Shown here: piece after piece, positions 1 to 8,700 of the stretch
Numbering within the stretch: position 1 is the stretch's first letter
Layout: each line of letters opens with the position of its first letter
NCBI GenBank assembly: GCA_038259825.1
Contig: JBBSOK010000098.1
Coordinates: 1-10,804 of the forward strand
Length of the DNA stretch: 10,804 nucleotides
Reading direction: 5' to 3'
Origin: JBBSOK01 sp038259825
GTDB lineage: Bacteria > Bacteroidota > Bacteroidia > Flavobacteriales > Flavobacteriaceae
Notes under the pieces: generated by a model
Database searches by the model: none
The model's input: the letters and a program-made list of their open reading frames with translations, nothing else
Told to the model about the DNA's origin: nothing
Made by a program: the position numbers and the translations under genes

Positions 1-1551
1 ATTCAGAAAATTGGGCAGAATTTAAAATATGACATCAAAGTTCTCGCAAAATACAATGTTGAAGTAAAAGGAAAATTATTTGATACTATGCTTGCGCATT
101 ATTTGATAAACCCAGATATGAGGCATAATATGGATGTTTTGGCAGAAACATATTTAAATTATACGCCCGTTTCAATTACTGAGTTAATTGGAAAAAAAGG
201 TAAAAATCAGTTGAATATGCGCGATGTTTCAATTGAAAAACAAACCGAATATGCTGTTGAAGATGCAGATGTTACCCTTCAACTTAAACAACATTTTGAA
301 AAAGAATTAGGCGAGGCAAATACCCAAAAGCTTTTTGATGAAATTGAAGTTCCACTTTTAAAAGTGCTGGCAGATATGGAATTGGAGGGAATTAATCTGG
401 ATGAAGATTTCTTAAAAAGTCTTTCTTCAGATTTAGATTCGGACATTATAAATCTTGAAAAAGATATTTATGAAGAAGCTGGCGAAACCTTCAACATTGG
501 TTCTCCAAAACAGTTGGGTGAAATATTGTTCGATAAATTAAAATTGGTTGATAAACCGAAAAAAACAAAAACTGGACAATATTCTACCGCGGAAGATGTG
601 CTGAGTTATTTAGCAAAAGACCATAAAATAATCCGTGATGTGTTGGAATATCGTGGATTGGCAAAACTAAAAAGCACCTACGTTGACGCATTGCCCGAAC
701 AAGTTGAGCCATCAACCGGCAGAGTGCACACAGATTATATGCAGGCAGTTGCTGCAACCGGAAGATTAAGCAGCAACAACCCAAACCTTCAAAATATTCC
801 AATTAGAACGGAGCGCGGAAGAGAAGTTCGAAAGGCTTTTATTCCGAAGAATAAAGATTATGTTTTGTTGGCAGCAGATTATTCTCAAATAGAACTTCGA
901 ATTATTGCCGCTTTAAGCGAAGAAGATAATATGATTGAAGCCTTTAAAAACGGGGAAGATATTCACGCCTCAACCGCTGCAAAAGTTTTTAATGTGCCAA
1001 TTGAAGAAGTAACGCGGGAGCAACGAAGCAATGCAAAAACAGTGAACTTTGGAATTATTTACGGCGTTTCAGCTTTCGGTTTAAGCAACCAAACCGATCT
1101 TTCCCGAAGTGAAGCAAAAGATTTGATTGAAACTTATTATAAAACCTATCCAAAACTGCGGAATTATATGAGCGAGCAAGTAGACTTTGCACGCGATAAT
1201 GGCTATGTGCAAACTGTTTTAGGCAGACGCAGATATTTAAAAGACATAAACGGAAGTAATCAAGTTGTGCGCGGCGCAGCTGAACGAAACGCTGTGAACG
1301 CTCCAATACAAGGAAGCGCAGCAGATATTATTAAAATTGCGATGATTAACATTCATAATAAATTGGAAGCTGAAAATTACCAAAGTAAAATGTTGCTACA
1401 AGTACACGATGAATTAGTTTTTGACGCTTACAAACCAGAATTGGAAAAACTAAAAACAATGGTTAAGCACGAAATGGAAAATGCTTTTAAACTTGATGTA
1501 CCCTTAGATGTTGAAGTTGGCGTTGGTGAAAATTGGCTGGAAGCACATTAA
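1..1551 (+). CDS. polA: DNA polymerase I, 3'-5' exonuclease and polymerase domains (5' end outside window)
   Basis: Family A DNA polymerase: fills gaps and replaces RNA primers in replication and repair. The frame is open from base 1, so the gene is cut by the window edge. 516 residues remain of a protein usually a little over 900, and the 5' nuclease domain and exonuclease motif I lie upstream. Proofreading motif II (NLKYD, Asp11) and motif III (Tyr84-x3-Asp88, in YAVEDAD) are present, so proofreading is probably active. Polymerase motif A is DYSQIELR with metal-binding Asp293. Motif B has Lys346, Phe350 and Tyr354, matching E. coli K758, F762 and Y766; the Phe is the form that discriminates against dideoxynucleotides. 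Motif C is QVHDE with Asp470. The chain ends in GENWLEAH, a normal terminus for this family. No convincing terminator follows in the 89 bases before the next gene. Identification is secure; only the N-terminal part is unseen. Confidence 0.97.
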   Translation: MQKIGQNLKYDIKVLAKYNVEVKGKLFDTMLAHYLINPDMRHNMDVLAETYLNYTPVSITELIGKKGKNQLNMRDVSIEKQTEYAVEDADVTLQLKQHFEKELGEANTQKLFDEIEVPLLKVLADMELEGINLDEDFLKSLSSDLDSDIINLEKDIYEEAGETFNIGSPKQLGEILFDKLKLVDKPKKTKTGQYSTAEDVLSYLAKDHKIIRDVLEYRGLAKLKSTYVDALPEQVEPSTGRVHTDYMQAVAATGRLSSNNPNLQNIPIRTERGREVRKAFIPKNKDYVLLAADYSQIELRIIAALSEEDNMIEAFKNGEDIHASTAAKVFNVPIEEVTREQRSNAKTVNFGIIYGVSAFGLSNQTDLSRSEAKDLIETYYKTYPKLRNYMSEQVDFARDNGYVQTVLGRRRYLKDINGSNQVVRGAAERNAVNAPIQGSAADIIKIAMINIHNKLEAENYQSKMLLQVHDELVFDAYKPELEKLKTMVKHEMENAFKLDVPLDVEVGVGENWLEAH

Positions 1552-1640
1552 TTTTAGTTGGCAATTTGAGTTTTCAGTAACCGAAAAATAAAAAGTAAAT
1601 AAGTTCATTAATTTTAATATATTGTAATAAAAAACATCCG

Positions 1641-2753
1641 ATGAAACAAATCTACATTCTCGCTTTATTATTATTCGTTCTTTCTACAGCACCAACCACA
1701 ATCTTTGCGCAATGTGAAGATATTACAGTTGATAGTTTAACAAACCCAGGCCCATTTGAAGTTGCTACATTAACTGAAGCAGACGGACTTAGAAACGGAC
1801 CAGACTATATGGGAGCAACCGTTTATTATCCTACCAATGCAACACCTCCATATATGAGTATTGCAATTGTACCAGGCTTTGTGTCGCAACCTTCAAGTGT
1901 TGAAGAATGGGGGCCATTTTATGCTTCTCACGGTATTGTTACTATAATTATTGGAACAAATTCTTTGTTCGATTTTCCAGAAGCGCGCGCTGTTGCACTT
2001 TTAGACGCTTTGGAAACAATGCGACAAGAAAACACTCGCGCTAATTCTCCCTTAGAAGGAAATCTTGATGTAAATAAATTTGCCGTAAGTGGTTGGTCTA
2101 TGGGCGGTGGCGGAGCACAACGTGCAGCGGTTTTAGATGATAGCGTTAAAGGAGTAGTAGCATTGTGTCCTTATTTAAACAGTCCGCAATTAAACCACGA
2201 CAGTCCTGTTTTAATTTTGAGTGGTGAAGATGATCCAACTGCTCCACCTGCACAACACGCCAATATTCATTACAACGTAACCCCAAATACTACAGATAAA
2301 CTTTTATTTGAAGTTAGAAATGGCAATCATTCAGTTGCCAATACACCAAATGGTGCCAATGGATTAGTAGGCAAAATCGCACTTTCGTGGTTAAAATTAT
2401 ATGTTGAAGAAAACGATTGTTATTGCCCATTGTTAACCGATTCACTTTTAGACAATCCAACCGAGGCATCAATCATTCGATCTAATTTTGAATGCGCTGT
2501 ACTTGCGGTTGCTGAAAATGAATTTGAAATTGGCATCTTCCCAAATCCGGCAACTTCAATGCTGAACATTCTATCAAACAACCAGATAATTCAAGATATT
2601 GAAATTTTTACTTCGGAAGGAAGAAAAGTTTTGGACGTTGATAGCAATTCGGTAAATCCTTCAATTGATGTTTCAACTTTATCTGCTGGTATTTATTTTA
2701 TTCAATTCTACTCAGGTAAAAATGTAGTTGCTAAGAAGTTTATTAAAGAATAA
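1641..2753 (+). CDS. Secreted PETase/cutinase-like alpha/beta hydrolase with T9SS sorting domain
   Basis: 370 residues. Residues 1-23 form a Sec signal peptide (Lys near the start, a Leu-rich core, then IFA before Gln24). Residues 25-290 are an alpha/beta hydrolase of the polyesterase-lipase-cutinase type. The nucleophile elbow is GWSMGGGG with Ser153, the acid is Asp198 in GEDDPTAP, and the base is His230 in NGNHSVAN. By alignment from memory to Ideonella PETase, Trp152 matches W159 (His in most cutinases), Met154 matches M161, Phe80 in VPGF matches oxyanion/clamp Tyr87, Tyr178 matches W185, and Ser231 matches S238. The PETase-specific disulfide is absent (Gly195 and Val232 instead of Cys), while Cys260 or Cys262 with Cys285 could form the conserved C-terminal one. 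Residues 297-370 are a T9SS type A sorting domain (FPNPA start, GIYFIQ, KKFIKE end). Expected to hydrolyse esters outside the cell or on its surface. PET-degrading Bacteroidetes homologues with such tails are known (PET27, PET30). Activity on PET is inferred; cutin, lipid or other polyester substrates are equally possible. Confidence 0.9.
   Translation: MKQIYILALLLFVLSTAPTTIFAQCEDITVDSLTNPGPFEVATLTEADGLRNGPDYMGATVYYPTNATPPYMSIAIVPGFVSQPSSVEEWGPFYASHGIVTIIIGTNSLFDFPEARAVALLDALETMRQENTRANSPLEGNLDVNKFAVSGWSMGGGGAQRAAVLDDSVKGVVALCPYLNSPQLNHDSPVLILSGEDDPTAPPAQHANIHYNVTPNTTDKLLFEVRNGNHSVANTPNGANGLVGKIALSWLKLYVEENDCYCPLLTDSLLDNPTEASIIRSNFECAVLAVAENEFEIGIFPNPATSMLNILSNNQIIQDIEIFTSEGRKVLDVDSNSVNPSIDVSTLSAGIYFIQFYSGKNVVAKKFIKE
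2664..2753 (+). repeat. T9SS sorting-domain tail, copy 1
   Basis: These are the last 30 codons (stop included) of the hydrolase gene, from IDVSTL to KKFIKE. The same 90 bases recur at the end of the next gene and downstream of pyc. By hand count this copy matches 77 of 90 bases in copy 2 and 73 of 90 in copy 3, with no gaps. In T9SS substrates this end of the protein is the signal recognised by the outer-membrane translocon and removed or replaced on the surface. Confidence 0.85.
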
Positions 2754-2764
2754 TAATTATAGTT

Positions 2765-4345
2765 ATGACAAAATATATACTTCTGGTTTTAGCTTTGGTT
2801 AGTTTAACAGTTTATGCTCAGGATCCGAATATACTTTGGCAACGGACTATCGGGGGCGATGGTTCTGATGTTTTGTGGGGTCTTGAGGAAACAAGTGACG
2901 GGGGAACTGTTATGGCAGGAAGTTCCTCCTCAGGAATATCTGGCGAAAAATCTGAATTAAACTTTGGCAATTCAGACTTTTGGGTAGTAAAATTAGATAA
3001 TCAAGGTGAGATTGTTTGGCAAAAAACCATTGGTGGAAGCGACGAAGATTTCCTTTATACGTTAAAACTTACTTTGGATGGAGGATATATTGTTGGTGGG
3101 ATGTCAAGATCGAATATTTCTGGAAACAAAACGGAAAATTCACTTGGTAACAGAGATTATTGGGTCGTAAAGTTGGATGCAAATGGTAATATTGAATGGC
3201 AAAATACTATTGGCGGATCTGGCTCTGATTCACTTACCTCAATTGTTGTGAATCCTGATGGGACATTCCTTTTAGCCGGCACATCCGATTCAGATATCTC
3301 AGCTGATAAAACCGAAGATGCAATAGGTGTTGGAGGTGATTTTTGGATAATAAAAATAGATTCTCTTGGCAATATTATCTGGGACAATACAATTGGTGGC
3401 GGCAATTTAGATATTGTCTCCTCCGCAGTTAAAGTTTCAAGTGGCGGTTATTTAATCTCTGGACTATCTTTTTCAGGAATTTCAGGGGATAAAACAGATG
3501 CTAATTTTGGAGCTCAAGATTATTGGATTGTAAAATTAAATGATGAAGGTGAAATTGTTTGGCAAAAAACATTTGGTGGAAGCTTAAACGATGTACCTTA
3601 TAGAATAATTGAAACAAATGATTCTGGATTTTTAGTAGGCGGTATTTCAAATTCCAATATTTCTGGAACTAAATCAGAAAATAGTCAAGGTTTTGATGAT
3701 TATTGGATTCTTAAGTTAGATGAGGTTGGTAACATTCAATGGCAAAATACAATTGGTGGAAATTCTTCAGATAATTGCTACACTGTTTTTCAAGCGCGAA
3801 ATGGAAATTACATTTTGGGTGGGTTTTCATCTTCTGGGATTAGCGGAGATAAAACAGAAGAATCTTTAGGAGAGTCTGATTATTGGATCGTTAATTTAAA
3901 CTCATCTGGCGCTATTTTATTTCAAAATACAATTGGAGGATCTGGCGACGAATTTTTTAGCACTATCAATATGACTAGTTCAGATGAATTACTGCTTGGT
4001 GGTTCATCTGCCTCAGATATTTCAGGAGATAAAACAGAAGAGTCTCGTGGCGGATATGATTTTTGGATACTTAGATATACTCAAATTCTTGGTTTAATCG
4101 AAAACGATTTATCAACCGCAATTACAATCTACCCAAACCCAGCAAAAAACAACCTTCAAATAAATACGCAAAAAACAATAATAGACCAAATAAATGTTTA
4201 CTCGTTAACAGGCAGCAAATTAATGCAGTTAGATGTAAACACAGTTTCCCCTGATATTGATGTTTCAAGTTTAGCTTCGGGTATTTATTTTATTCAATTC
4301 TATTCAGGAAAGAATGTGGTTTTAAAAAAGTTTATTAAAGAGTAA
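2765..4345 (+). CDS. Secreted seven-repeat (probable beta-propeller) protein with T9SS sorting domain
   Basis: 526 residues. Residues 1-19 are a Sec signal peptide ending VYAQ. Residues 23-443 are seven contiguous repeats, six of exactly 60 residues and the third of 61. Each begins with a hydrophobic-x-W-Q-x-T-I-G-G strand (the seventh has Phe for Trp), has a middle strand ending in Gly-Gly or Ala-Gly, then S-x-I-S-G-x-K-(T/S)-E, then D-(Y/F)-W-(I/V)-hydrophobic-K-L-D. Residues 444-526 are a T9SS type A sorting domain (YPNPA, then GIYFIQFYSGKN, KKFIKE end). Seven blades of this size suit a beta-propeller, but the fold is an inference. There are no catalytic motifs and only one cysteine in the mature protein (repeat 6), so a binding, adhesive or structural role is more likely than enzymatic. 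The gene starts 11 bases after the hydrolase stop with no room for its own promoter, so the two are probably one transcript. Such proteins are usually annotated only as T9SS type A sorting domain-containing protein. Confidence 0.88.
   Translation: MTKYILLVLALVSLTVYAQDPNILWQRTIGGDGSDVLWGLEETSDGGTVMAGSSSSGISGEKSELNFGNSDFWVVKLDNQGEIVWQKTIGGSDEDFLYTLKLTLDGGYIVGGMSRSNISGNKTENSLGNRDYWVVKLDANGNIEWQNTIGGSGSDSLTSIVVNPDGTFLLAGTSDSDISADKTEDAIGVGGDFWIIKIDSLGNIIWDNTIGGGNLDIVSSAVKVSSGGYLISGLSFSGISGDKTDANFGAQDYWIVKLNDEGEIVWQKTFGGSLNDVPYRIIETNDSGFLVGGISNSNISGTKSENSQGFDDYWILKLDEVGNIQWQNTIGGNSSDNCYTVFQARNGNYILGGFSSSGISGDKTEESLGESDYWIVNLNSSGAILFQNTIGGSGDEFFSTINMTSSDELLLGGSSASDISGDKTEESRGGYDFWILRYTQILGLIENDLSTAITIYPNPAKNNLQINTQKTIIDQINVYSLTGSKLMQLDVNTVSPDIDVSSLASGIYFIQFYSGKNVVLKKFIKE
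2831..4093 (+). repeat. Seven in-frame ~180-base tandem repeats
   Basis: Units run 2831-3010, 3011-3190, 3191-3373, 3374-3553, 3554-3733, 3734-3913 and 3914-4093, all 180 bases except the third (183). The junction between units 1 and 2 and that between units 4 and 5 are almost the same at the DNA level (both GEIVWQKT then GGS). The 2/3 and 5/6 junctions also resemble each other (GNIEWQNTIGG and GNIQWQNTIGG). Unit 1 resembles 4 (both end SGISG, then NFG) and unit 2 resembles 5 (both SNISG, then SEN or TEN). This suggests an older duplication of a three-unit block of about 540 bases. Confidence 0.9.
4256..4345 (+). repeat. T9SS sorting-domain tail, copy 2
   Basis: Last 30 codons of the repeat-protein gene. 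By hand count it matches copy 1 at 77 of 90 bases and the orphan copy 3 at 75 of 90. Similarity to copy 3 continues upstream: the 18 bases at 4216-4233 are identical to 9262-9279, so copies 2 and 3 are the closer pair over the longer stretch. Confidence 0.85.
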
Positions 4346-4376
4346 TTTTTTCAATTCAGAATTTAGATCTTTTTTG

Positions 4377-4412
4377 TCTTATGTCATAAGTCTTTTAATC
4401 TTAAGTCATTTT
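4377..4412 (+). repeat. Degenerate heptamer tract
   Basis: The intergenic DNA reads as five imperfect units beginning TC: TCTTATG, TCATAAG, an eight-base unit, TCTTAAG, TCATTTT. The first two units form a perfect 6+1+6 palindrome (4378-4390). It could be a decayed simple-sequence repeat or a small hairpin after the repeat-protein gene. No function can be assigned. Confidence 0.4.
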
Positions 4413-4448
4413 TTTAAACTTATCTTTAAAGACTATTGAACCTTGTCT

Positions 4449-5516
4449 ATGAGCAAACTTATTTCAAAAAAGAAACCTGCCTATCCAATTACGGAAGCAC
4501 TTTCAGAATATCTTACGCGTCATGGTAGGAATATAAAAATTCCTATTTATTATGACGATTTGCTGCGCTTTCAAGGTTCTGTGAATGTGTATGATAAAAA
4601 CGGCAATGACACGCTTTGGGTAAATGTTTATTATTCAGAATTTGAAACTGAAGAAATAAATCTAAGTTTGGCGCGTATGTACTCAATCCTACATTCCGAC
4701 GGTAGTGATGCGCTATTGCCATATCTTAATATAGACAGTATAGACTTTTGCACCTTTGGCAACTCAAAGCCCTTTCGCGTTAAAGTAAGAAACATCCTTA
4801 ATGACAACTACATATTTCTTTACATTAAAAAAGCTGATGCTTCTCGAATTTATGGTTTAGAATTGGAACACATTCTTTCTCCCAATCACATTAACTTTTT
4901 GGTTCACGGCAATACACTTATTGAAGAACATATTTCAGGTATTCCTGGTGATGATTTTATTGAAAATAATCTCGATTTATGCTCCGAAAGAGATAAAATG
5001 GAAATAGCAAAGGAATTTGTGAAATTTAATGAACGCTGCTTTGTGAGATTGCTCGGCGATATGCGATCGTATAACTATGTTATGGTTTTAACACACGATT
5101 TTGACCGTATTCAATATCGTATTCGCGCCATAGATTTTGACCAACAAAGCTATGAAGGCAATACTAAAGTTTATAAACCCCAATTTTTAAAAGAGAATAA
5201 CAAATTGGTAAAAATGACGATGCAAATGCTTCAGGAAGCTTCTATACAACAATATAAAAATGAAGAACGCTCCTTGTTGGCAAAAAGAGCAACCAGCGAA
5301 AAAAAACGGTTAAAGGAACTTATGGATTGTATGTGTAACGACACTATTTCGCCAACCGAAAAAATAAATGAGTTAAAAGTTAGCCTATATAAACTTACAG
5401 CCGATGTAAATTTTAAAAAATCCAAAAATATGGGTGAAATTTTAAGTAGTGCTCTAGATTTTGTAATTAGAAATTATCAAAGCGAAAATCCATATATAAT
5501 ATCAAATACTAATTAA
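4449..5516 (+). CDS. Uncharacterised protein with kinase-like residue order
   Basis: 355 residues from the ATG at 4449; an in-frame TTG six bases earlier is less likely. No family is recognised by name. No signal peptide or membrane segment is seen, so it is probably cytosolic. The middle reads like a protein-kinase-like fold: Lys127/Lys128 at the end of a beta strand (YIFLYIKK), then an RIYGLELEHIL helix with Glu138/Glu140, a hinge-like stretch IEEHISGIPGDDF (Glu159/160), then GDMRSYN with Asp204 and Asn209 in DxxxxN spacing (catalytic loop), and AIDFD with Asp229 in the place of the DFG metal-binding Asp. Asn209 to Asp229 is 20 residues, longer than the 13 of typical kinases. The C-terminal third (about 240-355) is mostly helical and charged. 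The substrate could be a protein, small molecule or none (pseudokinase). It lies 187 bases before pyc on the same strand; a link to pyruvate carboxylase is possible but unsupported. The coding frame is secure; the kinase-like reading is inference. Confidence 0.85.
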   Translation: MSKLISKKKPAYPITEALSEYLTRHGRNIKIPIYYDDLLRFQGSVNVYDKNGNDTLWVNVYYSEFETEEINLSLARMYSILHSDGSDALLPYLNIDSIDFCTFGNSKPFRVKVRNILNDNYIFLYIKKADASRIYGLELEHILSPNHINFLVHGNTLIEEHISGIPGDDFIENNLDLCSERDKMEIAKEFVKFNERCFVRLLGDMRSYNYVMVLTHDFDRIQYRIRAIDFDQQSYEGNTKVYKPQFLKENNKLVKMTMQMLQEASIQQYKNEERSLLAKRATSEKKRLKELMDCMCNDTISPTEKINELKVSLYKLTADVNFKKSKNMGEILSSALDFVIRNYQSENPYIISNTN

Positions 5517-5529
5517 TTTGTTTTCATTT

Positions 5530-5554
5530 TAAATTTTATTTTTTTTAAAATTTA
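5530..5554 (+). terminator. Weak AT-only hairpin
   Basis: An 8-base perfect inverted repeat, TAAATTTT (5530-5537) and AAAATTTA (5547-5554), is separated by a nine-base loop that is nearly all T. It sits 14 bases after the stop of the kinase-like gene. With no G-C pairs it would be a poor intrinsic terminator, and in DNA this AT-rich such a match may be chance. Confidence 0.22.
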
Positions 5555-5703
5555 TACGGGTATCTTTCTTCTCACTAAAAACTGGTGTAAACTTTTTGAA
5601 GCTTCTAAATAAATTTAAGTAATAATTTTTCTACATCTTTTATTATGCACGCATAGTATTTAGTATCTTTAACGTGCTAAGAACGAATTCAATAAATATC
5701 CAT

Positions 5704-8700
5704 ATGGAAATTAAAAAAGTGTTGGTTGCCAATCGCGGTGAAATATCAATTAGGGTTTTACGTGCGTGCGCAGAAATAAATTTAAAAACAGTTGCCATTT
5801 ATACTTTTGAAGATCGCTATTCACAGCATCGTTACAAGGCGGATGAATCATACCAAATAGGCGAAAACGACCAACCTTTAAAACCCTACTTAGATGGTAA
5901 TGCGATAATCGCATTGGCAAAATCTAAAAATGTAGATGCCATACATCCCGGTTACGGATTTTTATCTGAAAATTCTGAATTTGCCCGCAATTGCGCTAAA
6001 AACGGAATTATTTTTATTGGCCCAGATCCAAAAGTAATGGATGCTTTGGGCGATAAAATTATGGCAAAAAAGATTGCTGAAAAATGCAATGTTCCCATTA
6101 TTAACAGTAATACTAAAAATCTCTCATCCTTAAAAATTGCACTTTCTGAAGCAAAAAAGATAGGCTATCCTTTAATGCTTAAAGCTGCTTCTGGCGGCGG
6201 TGGCCGAGGTATGCGCATAATTCGTGTTGAAGATGATTTAAAAAACAATTTTGAATCTGCAAGAAGTGAATCGCTAAACGCTTTTGGTGATGACACTATG
6301 TTTTTAGAAAAATATGTTGAAGAACCGAAACACTTAGAAGTACAAATTGTAGCAGATAACCATGGAAATATTCGACATTTATTTGAAAGGGATTGTTCTG
6401 TACAACGCAGACACCAAAAGGTTGTAGAAATTGCGCCATCCTTTAATGTTTCTGAAAAGGTAAAACAGGATTTATATAATTATGCAATTAAAATTGCAGA
6501 AGAAGTAAAATACAACAATGTTGGAACTGTAGAGTTTTTAGTTGATAAAGAAGACAATGTATTTTTTATTGAAGTAAATCCCAGAATTCAAGTAGAGCAT
6601 ACCGTAACCGAAATGGTAACAGGGATTGATCTTATAAAAACCCAAATTTTTGTTGCTGGTGGTTACAAACTATCGGACAAACAGATTAAAATATATGCCC
6701 AAGATTCGTTAGCTACTTATGGTTTTGCAATGCAATGCCGCTTAACGACTGAAGATCCCGAAAATAATTTTACACCAGACTACGGCACAATTACAACGTA
6801 TAGAAGTGCTTCTGGAATGGGAATTCGTCTGGATGCCGGTAGCATTTACCAATCCTACAGCGTAAGCCCATTTTTTGATTCTATGCTCGTAAAAGTTTCG
6901 GCGCACGGAAGGACGTTAGATGGTGCCGTTCGTAAAATGACGCGTGCTTTAAAGGAATTTAGAATTCGTGGTGTAAAAACCAATATTCATTTCCTTCAAA
7001 ATGTAATTCAGAATGAAATTTTTAAGGAAGGAAAAGCAACTGTTAATTTTATTGCCAACACACCTTCTTTATTCGATATTAAACTACCGCAAGACCGTAC
7101 TTCGAAAATCGTGAATTATTTAGGCGAAGTAATCGTAAATGGAAATCCAGATGTGAAGTTTATCGATAAAACGAAAATATTCAGATCACCAAAAGTTCCG
7201 AAGTTCGATCCAAATGCAACGTTTCCGAAAGGCACGAAAGACTATCTTACCGAAATGGGACCCGAAAAGTTCTGTGCTTGGTTAAAAGAAGAAAAGAAAA
7301 TTCAGTATACAGACACTACCATTCGCGATGCCCACCAATCCTTACTTGCAACTAGAATGCGAACGTATGATATGGTTGCCACTGCCGAAAGTTTCGCAAA
7401 AAACCATCCCAACACCTTTAGTATAGAAATGTGGGGCGGAGCAACTTTTGATGTTTGCCACAGATTTTTAAGTGAAAGCCCTTGGACACGTCTCCGCGAG
7501 CTAAGAAAGTTAATGCCAAACATCCTTTTTCAAATGCTACTGCGCGGATCCAATGGCGTTGGTTACAAAGCATATCCAGATAATTTAATTGAAAAATTTA
7601 TTGAAACTTCTTGGGAAAATGGAATTGATATTTTTAGAATATTCGATTCCTTAAATTGGGTGAAAGCAATGGAACCGAGTATTAATTATGTTAGAAACAA
7701 AACGGGTGGTATTGCCCAAGCTGCTATAAGCTATACAGGAGATTTTCAGGATACAAAGGAAAAAAAATATACTTTAAAATATTACACTCAGCTTGCAAAA
7801 GACCTTGAAAATGCCGGCGCACATATGATTGCTATTAAAGATATGGCGGGACTTTTAAAACCGTATGCCGCTGCAGAATTGATTTCAGAATTGAAAAACA
7901 CGGTAAATATACCCTTGCATCTGCACACGCACGATACTTCATCAATTCAATCAGCTACTTATTTAAAAGCTATCGAAGCTGGTGTAGATGTTATAGATGT
8001 TGCTTTGGGAGGACTTTCAGGACTTACCTCGCAGCCAAATTTCAATTCAATTGTTGAAATGATGCGCAACCAACCACGCGAAAATAAATTCGATATAAAT
8101 AAATTGAATGAATTTTCAAATTACTGGGAAGATGTAAGAGAAATGTATTACCCGTTTGAGTCTGGATTAAAAGCTGGAACTGCGGAAGTTTATCAGCACG
8201 AAATACCTGGCGGGCAATATTCAAATTTACGGCCGCAAGCTGAAGCATTAGGTCTTGGCAATCAATTTGACGAGGTTAAAAAAATGTATGCTGAAGTAAA
8301 TAAAATGTTCGGTAACTTGGTGAAAGTAACGCCAAGTTCTAAAGTTGTTGGCGATATGGCAATTTTTATGGTCACCAATAATCTTATGCCTGAAGATGTT
8401 ATGGAGCGTGGCGAGGATATTTCTTTTCCAGAATCTGTAATTAATTTCTTCAAAGGAGATTTGGGTCAACCAATGGGTGGCTTTCCAAAGAAACTTCAGA
8501 AAATTATTCTGAAAAACAACAAGGCTTATACAGACAGACCAAATGCACATTTAGAGCCAATAGATTTTGATTCTGAATTCAAGGTGTTCAGTAAAAAATT
8601 TCAACAAGGATTTACCAGACCAATTGAATTTGAGGATTTTCTCTCCTATAGCTTATACCCACGTGTTTTTGAAGATGCGCACGAACGATATAAAATGTAT

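Noticed and set aside
1580..1600. TTTTC...GAAAA hairpin as the polA terminator
   Set aside because: A five-pair, AT-only stem is not distinguishable from chance in this DNA.
2831..4093. Regular ~180-base repeats as a CRISPR or satellite array
   Set aside because: Units are contiguous, in frame, multiples of three and encode conserved residues, with no spacers.
4421..4428. TATCTTTA as a -7 promoter box for the kinase-like gene (the same 8 bases occur at 5664-5671 before pyc)
   Set aside because: The last base departs from TAnnTTTG and neither copy has a TTG at 17-23 bases upstream. The coincidence is noted but not enough for a promoter call.
4443..4448. In-frame TTG start for the kinase-like gene
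   Set aside because: An ATG lies only two codons later and is the more usual start; no ribosome site favours the TTG.
5674..5703. In-frame GTG start giving pyc ten more residues
   Set aside because: The added residues match nothing in the family, and the ATG at 5704 gives the standard MEIKKVLVANRGEI N-terminus.
8042..8550. Minus-strand open frames inside pyc, and others inside polA and the repeat gene
   Set aside because: They lie antisense to clear coding sequence with conserved motifs and carry no features of their own.
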